Assembly (NCBI GenBank): GCA_029876055.1
Contig: CM056875.1
Location: forward strand, 4,241,001 to 4,305,000
Source: Madurella fahalii
Lineage: Eukaryota > Ascomycota > Sordariomycetes > Sordariales
DNA length: 64,000 nt
Direction: 5' to 3'
The notes under the pieces: model-generated
The model's input: only the letters and a program-made list of their open reading frames with translations
The model's database searches: none
Told to the model about the DNA's origin: nothing
In this document: one piece after another, positions 52,141 to 63,062 of the stretch
Position numbering within the stretch: position 1 is the first letter of the stretch
How the letters are laid out: each line of letters opens with the position of its first letter
Position numbers and translations under genes: made by a program

Positions 52141-53928
52141 GGCGGGCAGCTATGAAGATGCGGGGCCCTAGACCGGAGGACGCTGGAGTCTTGACGAATC
52201 CAACTGGCGGTGTGCCTATGCCGATTGCCTTCCCTGAGGGAGAGTGGTAGGTTGGCGGAGGCGGAAGTGTCGCGGTTTTTGGCTTGGGCTCGAGGCCTGG
52301 GCGGGTTCCAGATACGTCGTCAGGGGCAGGGGTTGATGAGGGGGCGAGGGGTGTTTGAGAAGCACAGCCGAGAAGCGCGCCTCTCGCTTGCACGTCGAGC
52401 ACACAAAAGAAGTCGATATTCCACCGAGAAAGACAGCAGCTTTGTGGTAGATAATCTGATATCGTAGAGCGGAAGAGACACCGGGCGACCGGCGGTCTGC
52501 AAGAACGGGGTACTGTGACTCGGGCGTCGGCAAAACAAACACTCGCGGCGCTCTGCAGCAGCCCGCTGACTGAAGCACAAACACACTCGTGCGACTGAAA
52601 GCCGCTACCGGGAGATAAGGATACAACGGAGCCTTGAAGAGCAGGCGGAAACAAAGAGCGCGCCTTTCGAAATTTTTGGGGCGACGTGGGAAGGTTCCTG
52701 AGCTGGGTTGTTGCCGATGGTCAGTCAATGTGGGGTCGTTGGGTGGTGTCCGTGTGCGATAGTTGGCGGCTGCTTGGGTATGCCTGTTGGTCCATGCTTT
52801 TCGACCACTCCAGGTCCCCGCTTGCAGCAGCCGCTTGCAGAAGACGGGATGCGCGCTCAGGGCGCCCGTTAGATCAATGCCTTATTACTGCTGATTTCGT
52901 TCCAAAGTCCATACTGGTGGTCTAATACGGCTGATAGCCCATTAGGGATTCTTGTAGGTACATTCTTTCGGGTACCCCCGTGGAAAAAAGCTTCTCGTAA
53001 ATGTCTATAATATCTTGAGGATGGTAAGGAAGCATCTCCAGCCTGCCCGTTTTAGTCGGTTAATGACTACAGAGCTTGACTATCGATGTCCGCTTTAGGT
53101 TCGCATATTGGACGATTCCGATACCAAGTCTGCCCGTGATGACGGAGAGTCCTCTCCACCCTTGCCCCGGCCTACCCCACCAAATCGGGCCTGTGGGGTG
53201 CTAGGCCTTGCACAAGGTGTGTAAGCCATGGTTCGTCGCCCATCTGCAGACAACGGTGACTACCTGACCTTACAGTCATTTTGACCAATGGCTCAGTGCA
53301 TAGCCGAACAAGTCGCTGTTTGGGGGCAATGGCTCGTTCCTTTCCCTTTCGTAGCGGCCCCAGCACGTAGGTAACTTTGTATTTCTGGAGCCTCTTGTAC
53401 CCGATGAGCAGCCAGAAAAGGACGAAGACATGAAATGGATAAAGGAAAACAGAAAAGCGAGAGGCAAAACACAAAACACAAATAGAGTCTCAGTAGTTGC
53501 TCACTTGCCACCTAATTATACATGGTGGCCTTTTTAGTCTGGCTAAGGCTGTCCCGTCGTTTGATTCGGTACGTGGGAGGGGCCTTTTATCCAGGTCCTT
53601 GGGAGCCGGAGTTGTTAGGTGCACGGGCTACGTTTCGGCCACTGCGACTAATGGACGGGGCGAGGCTGAACGCGTCCCGTGCCACACGAGAGTGCCGCTC
53701 TTGTCTTTGCCCCAAAATTTCCCATCTTTGACTGTGGCTCAGCCTTCTCACTTCTTTATAAACCCGTCCGACATCCCACGCTTTCGCTGCTTGCTTCCCT
53801 TTCTCCGTTTTCCCAAAGCTTACGAATCCGTTGGGACCATTGGTTGGCGCGACATCTGACGACGCTGCAAGGAGCAAAGCTCGTCAATCGCTTCATCACA
53901 TCCGAGTCGGCGCAGAAAAGCAGCCACG
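52141..53928. other. divergent promoter region (STE7 / SPT6)
   Basis: The largest spacer, 1.8 kb between divergent starts. It contains the long Ste7 leader with a 173-codon frame on the minus strand, and the SPT6 leader. No RNA gene was seen. Confidence 0.55.
53757..53763 (+). promoter_or_regulatory. possible TATA-like element of SPT6
   Basis: TATAAAC lies about 170 bp upstream of the SPT6 start, after pyrimidine-rich sequence. It is a weak match and fungal promoters often lack a TATA box. Confidence 0.3.
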
Positions 53929-56900
53929 ATGAGCCACTCAATGCGCGACTTGATCGATGGCGAGGCCGAGCTCAACGATGAAGAGGATGATGAGTCTTTT
54001 GATGAGGAGACTGGCGAGTCCCGCCCTAGAGACAAGAATAACATCCTGGATGACTCTAGCGAGGAGGACGAAGACGATGACGATGAGGAGGAAGCCAGAA
54101 GGGTATGCTTGTCCCTCCCCGCGTGCGCCGCCCCGTTGCTGCGTGGCAAAGTTTCTAACCCGTGTTTGGCCGCAGATTCGCGAAGGTTTCATTGTAGACG
54201 AAGATGAAGAAGAGGAAGAGGCCGATGACTCGGACGAGCGCGAGCGCCGCAGGAAGAAGAAGCGCCGTAGGGCCGAGCGCGAGGAGGAAGAACAGCTCGA
54301 TGAAGAGGATCTCGACCTCATCGGCGAGGCCAACCCAGAGTGGGAGCGGAAATCCCAGGCCCAGGTATGTCTGACCCGCGCGCAGTGTGTGACATGTGTC
54401 GGTGCGCTCACCCTTGGCTGCAGACCAAGTTCAAGCGCCTTAAGCGCGGCCATCGGGACGAAGACCGGGGAAGTGAGCGCCGTGGACTTGCAGACATCTT
54501 CTCCGACGATGACGAAGATATTGGTGACGAGAGGCCCTACGGCCGGCCGAGCCACCGGGCGCAGGCCGACGATCTCGACGACTTCATCGAAGACGACTAC
54601 CCCGAGGATGACGAGGAGCGCATTCAGCGCCAAGCTGATATCGAGGTTGCCCGACCTAGGGACAAGGCCGTTACCAGCGGTGCGACTGGTCTGGATGAAG
54701 ACGCTCTCGAAGACATGGAGGCCATTTTCGGCAACGGCGAAGACTACTACTGGGCTCTGAATATGGAACAAGAGGAGAGTGACCGCGAGCGCGAGGAGCA
54801 GACAATCGAGCTCAAAGATGTCTTTGAACCGTCGCAGCTCAAGGAAAAGCTCCTCACGGATGAGGATAACGAGATCCGTATCATCGATGACCCAGAGCGG
54901 TTCCAGCTCGATCGCAAGCCCTTCAAAGAACAACAGACGTCGGCCGAGTACTTCAAAGAGGAGGCGCGGTGGATCACGAATCTCATGTGGCCGAAGAAGC
55001 AGCTGCGTGCCGATCTTCACGGCCCGTTCAACAAGGCCATCGGCAAGGTGCTCGAATTTTTTGTTATTGACGGGGTTGAAGTCCCCTACGTCTTCCAGCA
55101 CCGCAGAGACTACCTCATTCATGCCACCAAGACGCGCAATCCGGACAGTCACGATCACAATGACTATACCCTCGACGCCGAGAAGCTGCTGACGCAGGAT
55201 GATCTGTGGCGCATTCTGGAGCTCGACATCAAATTCAGGTCGCTGGTCGAGAAGAGGAACGCCCTCGAGAGGTCCTATGATAAGCTGAAGGAGGCGGGCG
55301 CCCGCGACGAAATCCTCGACGAGATGATTCAGCAGGCCGCGACACTGGAGGAGCTGCAAGACCTGCAAGATTACCTGAACTTCCAGTACTCTGCCCAGCT
55401 GAAGGACATTGCCGCAATGAGTGATGGTGCTTCCAAGGAGATCAAGCGGCCTGGCGCCAAGACGGCTCTCTTCGAGCGCATCCGAAGGTCGAATGCCTAC
55501 AACTTCGTACGCGCCCTGGGCATCTCTCCCGATCGCCTTGCCCAAAACGCCCTCCGCGAAGGCAAAAAGGTGACTTCAGATGACGATGCCAAGCCGCCCA
55601 TGGAGCTTGCCGATTCCCTGGTCGATGCCGATTTCCCTACCGGGGAGCAGGTGATGAACGCTGCTCGTCAGATGTATTCGGATGAGCTTTTTGTCAGCCC
55701 GCGCATGCGCAAGCACTTCCGCATCCAGTTTTACTCGATGGGCTGCGTGAGCTGTCGTCGGACAGAGAAAGGCCTTCGCAAGATCGACGAAGCACATCCC
55801 TACTATGAGATCAAGTACCTCGTCAACCATACCATCAGGGACCTGGCTGTCCGACCCGAGATCTTCCTCAAGATGATGAAGGCCGAGGAAGAGGGGCTTG
55901 TCGAGGTCCGCCTTAGCTTGGAGAACGAGCGCGAGTTCCGGCGACAGCTCTACAGCGAATTCGCGTCGGACAACTTCAGCGAACTCGCCGACGCGTGGAA
56001 CGCGGAGCGCCAGAGGGTGCTGGACATGGCCTTTGGCAAGCTCGAAAAGATCATCGCAAAGGGCGTGAAGGACTCGCTCCGGACGGCCTGTCAAGAAGAG
56101 CTGCTCAAGACGTGCCGCGAAGAGTATTTCAAGCGGCTCGACCAGGCGCCTCTCAAGCCCAAGGGCATGATTCTTGGTACGACACCGCGCGTTCTCACTC
56201 TGTCCAATGGTATGGGGGATCCGAACCGCGACCCCGTCAGCTGGACGTGGGTGGAGGAAGACGGCAAGGTTCTGGAGCACGGCAAATTTGTCAACTTGGC
56301 GCGGGACGAAAGCCAACGGGAAGCCTTCGCCGAGTTGGTGCGGCGGAGGAACCCTGATATCGTGGGCATATCGGGCTTCTCGGCCGATACGCACCGGCTG
56401 GTCAAGGATGTTGAGGGTATCATCAACGAGAAAGGCCTTATGGGACCCGAGTACGAGGATCCTGACACCAGTGAGCTGCGCAGCGATTTGCTCGAGGTCC
56501 TGATAGTCAACGACGAGGTGGCCCGTCTGTATAAGGACAGCCCCCGTGCGGTTGCAGAACATCCGACTCTGAACCCGCTGACCAGGTATTGCATCGCTTT
56601 GGCTAAATATATGCAGAACCCCATGAAGGAGTACGCAGCGCTGGGCAAGGACGTCACGTCGCTCTTGATCCACCCGTATCAGCAGTATCTCCCGCAAGAC
56701 AAGCTGTACAAGCACATGGAGACGGCCATGGTAGACATTGTCAATCTCTGCGGCGTGGATATCAACGAGGCGATAGGAGATCCCTACACGGGCAATCTTT
56801 TGCCTTATGTCGCCGGTCTCGGGCCGCGCAAGGCGCAGCTGCTCATCAAGGGCGTCAACGCCAACGGCGGCGTTGTCAATTCGCGTGATGAGCTGGTGGG

Positions 56901-58357
56901 CGACCCAGAACGGCACAAAATCCCGGTTCTCGGGCCCCGGGTGTGGAACAACTGCGCCAGCTTCCTGTATATTGAGTACGACGCGACGAATCCCGACTCA
57001 GATCCGCTGGACAACACGCGTATCCACCCCGAAGACTACGACTTAGCCCGCAAGGTGGCGGCAGACGCGCTTGGGCTAGACGAGGAAGACGTCCAGGCCG
57101 AGACAGACGAGAACGGACCCGGCGCGGTGGTGCGCAAGCTTTTCAAGGAGGACGAGCAGGAGAAGGTCAACGAGCTCATCCTTAACGAGTACGCGGATCA
57201 GCTTGAGCGTGAATACCAGCAGCGCAAGCGAGCCACATTGGAGGCTATCAGAGCCGAGTTGGTGGGCCCCTTTGAAGAGCTTCGGAAGAACTTTGCCGTG
57301 CTCAGTACGGACCAGATCTTCACCATGTTCACGGGTGAAACCAGGGACTCTCTCTGCGAGGGGATGATCGTTCCGGTCAACGTCCGCGTCGTGAAGGACG
57401 ATTTTGCCATTGTCAAGCTGGACTGCGGGATCGAGGGCCGGATCGAGTCTCATGAGGTGTCATACCGGCACTCGGTCAAGGACATGCTCCAGGTTGGGCA
57501 GACTGTCCAAGCAAAGATAGTAGACATTAACCGGAAAGATTTTGTCTGCAAGCTTTCCATGCGGGAAGAGGAGCTACGACGGCCGTACCGGAGGCATTTT
57601 GACTACGGGCGCGGGCAGTGGGATTACAAGCTTGAGGATGAAGACCGGGAGGCGCTGCGGGAAAAGGACAAGGTCACGGGCCGTACGCAGAGGGTCATCA
57701 AGCACCCGCTGTTCAAACCGTTCAACAGCACTCAAGCCGAAGAGTATCTGGGCGGCCAACCAGCCGGAGAAGTGGTCATCCGGCCGTCTTCGAAGGGCAA
57801 CGACCACCTGGCCATCACATGGAAGGTCGCCGACGGAGTGTATCAGCATATCGACGTGCTCGAGCTGCAGAAGGAGAACGAGTTCTCGGTCGGCAAGGTG
57901 CTTCGGGTCGGCAGCAAGTACAGCTACACAGATCTGGACGAACTAATTGTGGACCATGTGAAGGCCATGGCCAAAAAGGTGGAGGAACTCATGGAGCACG
58001 AGAAGTTCCAGAAGGGATCACGCAATGATCTTGGTAAGCAGCGGCGGCCTCTCTTGGATTGGATTTGTAATCTAACAGGTACCTGCAGAGAAGTGGTTGA
58101 CGACATACATCGACGCCAACCCAAACCGGTCCACGTACGCCTTCTGCCTGGACACCAAGCACCCGGGATACTTTTACCTCTGCTTCAAGGCGTCGCGCAG
58201 CTCGAGGGTAAACGCGTGGATGGTACGCGTAATTCCGCACGCATACGAGTTGCTCAAGAGCCAATACCCCGACATGCGGGCGCTTTGCAACGGCTTCAAG
58301 CTACGGTACCAGAGCGAGATGCTCAAGATGCAATCAGGAGGGGGGATAAGACATTGA
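53929..58357 (+). CDS. SPT6: transcription elongation factor / histone chaperone SPT6
   Basis: Four exons: 53929-54102, 54176-54364, 54424-58033, 58089-58357, giving 1413 residues, the usual Spt6 size. The N-terminal about 230 residues are highly acidic with basic patches (SEEDEDDDDEEEARR; RRKKKRRRAERE), the histone/Spn1-binding region. The core carries a YqgF-like domain at about 701-830, an HhH at about 916 (GLGPRKAQLLIKGV), an S1 domain at about 1100-1170 (VNVRVVKDDFAIVKLDCGIEGR), and a tandem SH2 at about 1214-1410 (VVIRPSSKGNDHLAITW) that binds phosphorylated Rpb1 linker. Spt6 travels with Pol II and restores nucleosomes. Exon 3 ends at RNDLG; the open frame runs past it into intron 3, so a naive end at 58410 is wrong. 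Intron 3 has GTAAGC and CCTGCAG. Confidence 0.96.
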
Positions 58358-59347
58358 AAAGGGATGGATCCGGACTGTGGAGCATTATTATGGGGTTCGT
58401 GTTCGGTTAGGAGCAACTCGGAACTATTGAGAACGCCTCGACGGTCCAGTCAAGAAGCCGGAACCGGCACGGCCGGCTATGGCTGGCCGAGTCCCGTCAC
58501 ACCAGCCAGACGGAGCGCGGCAAATGCGGGCGAATTTGTGTGTTTAGATACTCGGCAAAGGCAGAGGCTTGAACAATAATGGAGTTCGAGCTCAGATATT
58601 GAAATTCGAAATTGAAGCAATCATGGCTATTCTGTTCTCTCCCCCCATTCTCCCATGTCCTGCCTGCACCATACAGAATTCCAACCATGTTGGGCGGCCA
58701 AGTGCATGTTACCAACGTCGTCGCTCCTACGGACCCGGCCAAGGTCCTCCAGGTGCGATCTGACATACATATAGTACGACACTACAAGGAGAGAGCGATA
58801 CCCCTGCCAGGCAGAATTCGGTATGCTGCCTAAATAATCGATTCCCCACGCCTGCAATACGCCTGATGAAGACATTTTACTGTACGAGGCTGATTTGACC
58901 AATGCCCCCTCTCTGACCTTCGGACTGCAGGTCTGCCTGACGTTAGGTACCGTGGTACCGAGGCATAAATCAAAGAGGCTCGAGGCAGGCATTGCGAGAG
59001 GCTGGGGAGCCCCGCCGCAACAGCCACTTACACGAGGGGTGGTAAGCCACAACTGTCACGGGTCATTAAGTACCCATAGGCGGCATAACGCGCATTCCCT
59101 CGAGGCTCGCCTTGCTGTAAAATACACCTCCACAGACATCACGATCCCTCCAGTATTCTCACATCTTTGCCTGTACGGATCATCTTGTCTTGTTCTCTGG
59201 TCGCGAGCGGGGATATTACTGGCAACGGGCCGTCGCCCCGCTGTTCTATGAAGTTTTTGTGACGTTGCGACCCTCTAATTGACACCTGCGCTGTACCTTT
59301 TATTTTTTTACGAGCGCCAGAAACCGCGGGCGCAAAGGAGTTGCACC
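58358..59347. other. intergenic region
   Basis: About 1 kb between SPT6 and OSH3, with only short unsupported frames. It is probably the OSH3 promoter and leader. Confidence 0.6.
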
Positions 59348-62300
59348 ATGGCAGGCATTGAACAACTAGAGATCCACAGCAAGGTACCCGAAATTCTCTC
59401 TCCCTCGACAAAGCCTTTTTTTCTTCTCGTCTCCCCCCCCCCCTTTTTCAGACTAGACTGCGCCCATTTCGCGATTCCTGCAATTACTAACTGCGACTCA
59501 TTCTCGTCAAAACAGGCCTATATTGTGCGATGGGTCAAGGTCGACGCTGGCCACACTATCTCCTGGAGCGTTCAGCCACACAAGAAGTCAATGTAAGTTG
59601 GCCGCGCTGTACGAACACGCTGACAACCACGCGCTGACACTACTTACTTACCACAGCAACTTTGCCATCGTTAAACATCCGGGAACCGGCGCTACGACCC
59701 TCGCTTCTCAGGCTGACGAGCTTGGCACCCCCGACCAGCACACCGAAGGCGTTGCCGAGACGAAGCCCGGTCTCTTCACCAAGAAAGATGCCAGCACCGC
59801 TCAGGACCAGCTCGCCAAGAAGGGCTTCATCCCGATAAAATGGCACGGCAAATGTGAGGCCGACAAGGTGTCCGTAGGCACCTACGATGTCACCCAGGGT
59901 GGCATGTTCGGCCTGGTGTTCGACAACACCTTCTCCAAGCAGACATCCAAGACGGCTACCTTTGTCCTCCTGACCTACCCGACTGGCAACCCGCCGCAGA
60001 CAGCGCGCCATCTCCCCAATCTCCAGGCCGGCCCGATTGCCAGTGCCAGCAGGACAAGCTTGGGAAAGCACAGCAGCCCGCGTCTCGGGGCCGTCCCGTC
60101 GGAATCCCTCGACAGCCTTCACAGCCACCACCCCCGGGGTAGGGCATTGTCTACCGCTGGCCGGAGCGACGGAGGCATTCCGAGTTCGTACCACGTCGGT
60201 GTTCTACTAAAGAGGAGACGCAAGAAAGGGCAGGGCTATGCTCGCCGTTTCTTTTCGCTCGACTACACCACCTGTACCTTGTCGTACTACCACAATCGCA
60301 CCTCGTCGGCGCTCAGGGGCGCCATCCCTCTGAGTCTGGCCGCCATTGCGGCTGATGAGAGGCGGCGTGAGATCACGATCGACTCTGGAGCCGAGGTCTG
60401 GCATTTGAAGGCGTCAAACGCGAAAGAATTCGGCGACTGGGCCCGCGCTCTGGAGCGCGCGAGCAAGATTGCTCGGGGATTGGAGACAGCTGGCAACGAG
60501 CCCGTGCCCGAGGTACCTGGAGCATCGGCGGCTGCGCCTATCGCCAACACGCAGCAAGAGGAGGACAGGGAGTGGCAGCAGGTCGAGGCGCTCGTCAGCA
60601 GGATCGTAGGGACCAGAGACGCCCTCCGCCGGCTGGTTAAGGATATGGCGGCGCAGAAGCAGACGCCCAACAACCAAGGCTCCCCGTATCTCTCGTCGCC
60701 CACTCCGACGGTCCCGGAAGACTCGGATGGCTACTTCGCCCCGCAGCAGGACAAGCGTTCGTTCTGGAAGCGTAAAGCCAGCGGCGCCTCGACTCCAATG
60801 ACGCCGACGTCCTTCCCGGCGGCCGGCAGCACGTCGCTAGTTGTCCCCACATCTAACAATGCTACGCCGGTTCCGAACGGCTCAAAATCGAACACGAGTC
60901 TCCCGGAGGATCGGAATACTTACGACAACTGCGCAGCTCTGCTCAACGACCTGGACTCGGTGGTTGTCGAGTTCTCGGTCCTCCTCAACAACAACAGGCG
61001 CCGGCGGGCGCCGGCACAAGCGTCTGCGGCGCCAAGGACCAGCATCGAATCGACCTCGACGGTCGACGAGTTCTTTGACGCCGAGGCCGGCGAAACCGAG
61101 AGGTCCCAGAACAAGCTCATGATCATCAACCACCAAAGCGAGGAGGACACACCAGCCTCGGACGTCGAGGAAGTATCCATCCACGAGTCCTCCTCCGAAT
61201 CGTCGATCGACGACGAGGAGGACTTCCAGCACACCGCGGCCGGCGCCGCCGGCCTCTTCCCCGCGAAGCCAAAATCCCTGGCCCCCCTGCCCATCACGGA
61301 CGCCGTCGAGCGCCGCAGGACGATCCCCCCAGCCAAGGTGCTCCCGCCGAGCCTGATCGCGTTTGTCCGGAAGAACGTCGGCAAGGACCTCAGCACCATC
61401 AGCATGCCCGTGTCAGCCAACGAGCCGACCTCGCTGCTGCAGCGCATGGCCGAGCAGCTCGAGTACGCCCAGCTCCTGGACGCGGCCGCCCAGCAGGCCC
61501 AGGCCAAGGACCGCCTCGCGCGCATCGCCGCGTTCGCCGTCTCGCAGTTCAGCAACGGCCGCGCCAAGGAGCGCGCCATCCGCAAGCCCTTCAACCCGCT
61601 GCTGGGCGAGACGTTTGAGCTGCTGCGGTCCGAGGCCGAGGTGCCCGGCGGGTTCAGGCTGCTGGTGGAGAAGGTGACGCACCGGCCCGTGCGGCTCGCC
61701 ATGCAGGCCGACAGCGCGCACTGGTCCTTCTCGCAGAGCCCGGCGCCGACGCAGAAGTTTTGGGGCAAGAGTGCCGAGCTGACGACTGAGGGCCGGGTGA
61801 GGGTCAGCCTGAGGCTCCCGGACGGGAGTGACGAGCATTATAGCTGGAACATCGCGACGGTTTTCTTGAGGAATGTGGTCATGGGCGAGAAGTACGTCGA
61901 GCCCGTGGGGAGCATGCATGTGAGCAACGACAGCACCGGGGCCAAAGCGGCCATCGAGTTCCGGTCCAAGGGGGTGTTTGGGGGGAGGGGCGAGGAGGTG
62001 CAGGTGGAGATCTTTGGGCCGGACGGGGCGCATACCGGCTTATCGTTGACGGGCACGTGGACCGGCGCGCTGAAGGCCAGCCCCGGCGGGCAGGAGATTT
62101 GGAGGGTTGGGGGCCTGGTGGACAACGCGGCAAATACGTATGGCTTGACGACATTTGCGGCGGGGCTGAATGAGATTACACCGCTTGAGAAGGGGAAGCT
62201 GCCGCCGACGGATAGCCGGTTGCGGCCGGACCAGCGGCTGGCGGAGCAAGGGGATCTGGACAAGGCGGAGGAGTGGAAGGTCAAGTTGGAAGAGGCGCAA

Positions 62301-62480
62301 CGGCAGAGGAGGAAGGTCATGGAGGAGAACGGAGAGGAGTACAAGCCCAAGTGGTTTGTGAAGGTGGCTACGGGGCAGGACGGGGAGGAGGTCTGGCGGA
62401 TGAAGGGCGGGAAGGAGGGATACTGGGAGGAGAGGGCTCGGGGGCAATGGCCGGGCGTGGTTGATATCTTTGCTGGGTAG
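59348..62480 (+). CDS. OSH3: oxysterol-binding protein homologue OSH3
   Basis: Three exons: 59348-59383, 59516-59592, 59657-62480, giving 978 residues. The N-terminus has a GOLD-like fold: AYIVRWVKVDAGHTISWSVQPHKKSI and GMFGLVFDNTFSKQTSKTATFVLL. A PH domain lies at about 215-315 (YHVGVLLKRRRKKGQGYARRFFSLD). A FFAT-like motif EFFDAEA at about residue 509 should bind ER VAP proteins. The oxysterol-binding domain is at about 600-960, with NPLLGETFELLR. The family signature is EKVTHRPVRLA (from about residue 709) rather than EQVSHHPP. This GOLD-PH-FFAT-ORD order is that of yeast Osh3, which controls PI4P at ER-plasma-membrane contacts. The start is ATG 59348, exon 1 being only 12 codons. The long frame that begins at 59523 reads through intron 2 and should be ignored. 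Confidence 0.94.
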
Positions 62481-63062
62481 CAAGGGTTGGTTAAATCTAG
62501 GACCGTCGTGTATATAAGCATGGGTTTTTCTTAGAAATGCATTCCAGTCAAACAAGGGTTGAATGCAGCTTGATCGGCCAGCAGGGATCGGCCTTTGAGT
62601 CTGTCCAGCGGGCCGGAAGACGATGCGGGGCAGGGGAAAGGGTCCATCTTATCGGCCACCGACGGATATCGCGGGTTGGTGCGGGGCTGCCGGCCGCCGT
62701 TGCCGGAGCTCTCTCCCCTTGCCCATCGTCAGTGACGGCATTTACGAGAAGCGGTCCCTGTCTGCATCGTTATTTCACATCTGCTCCTCTCTCACACGGT
62801 AGTCCCTTGGGGCAGTTCTCCAGCTTGCTCTCCAGCTTGCCTCTAGACCCTTTCTATTCAAACCTCACTCCTTTTTCCTCACCTTGCACTCTGTTATCTC
62901 AAGCTCTTTGCTTACCCTCGGGAATAGCTCCCCCTTCCCGCTAGCAAAACCCTCTGGCCATCCGAACAAGTTAAAACTCCCTTACCATTCACATTGAGAA
63001 ATACAAATATATATATATATATATATAAACACATATACATAAAAGGAGGAGGATAGCCCACC
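62481..63062. other. intergenic region and 5-oxoprolinase leader
   Basis: A 0.6-kb spacer. An AT dinucleotide run at 63006-63027 lies about 35 nt upstream of the next start codon. No gene was seen. Confidence 0.6.
63006..63027. repeat. (AT)n microsatellite in the 5-oxoprolinase leader
   Basis: About 11 AT units sit just upstream of the oxoprolinase start codon, probably within the 5' UTR. Confidence 0.9.

Noticed and set aside
53938..55545. 535-codon minus-strand frame opposite SPT6
   Set aside because: It is the mirror of the acidic, repeat-like SPT6 N-terminus; the plus-strand protein is unmistakable.
55576..56916. 446-codon minus-strand frame opposite SPT6
   Set aside because: It is an antisense shadow of the conserved SPT6 core.
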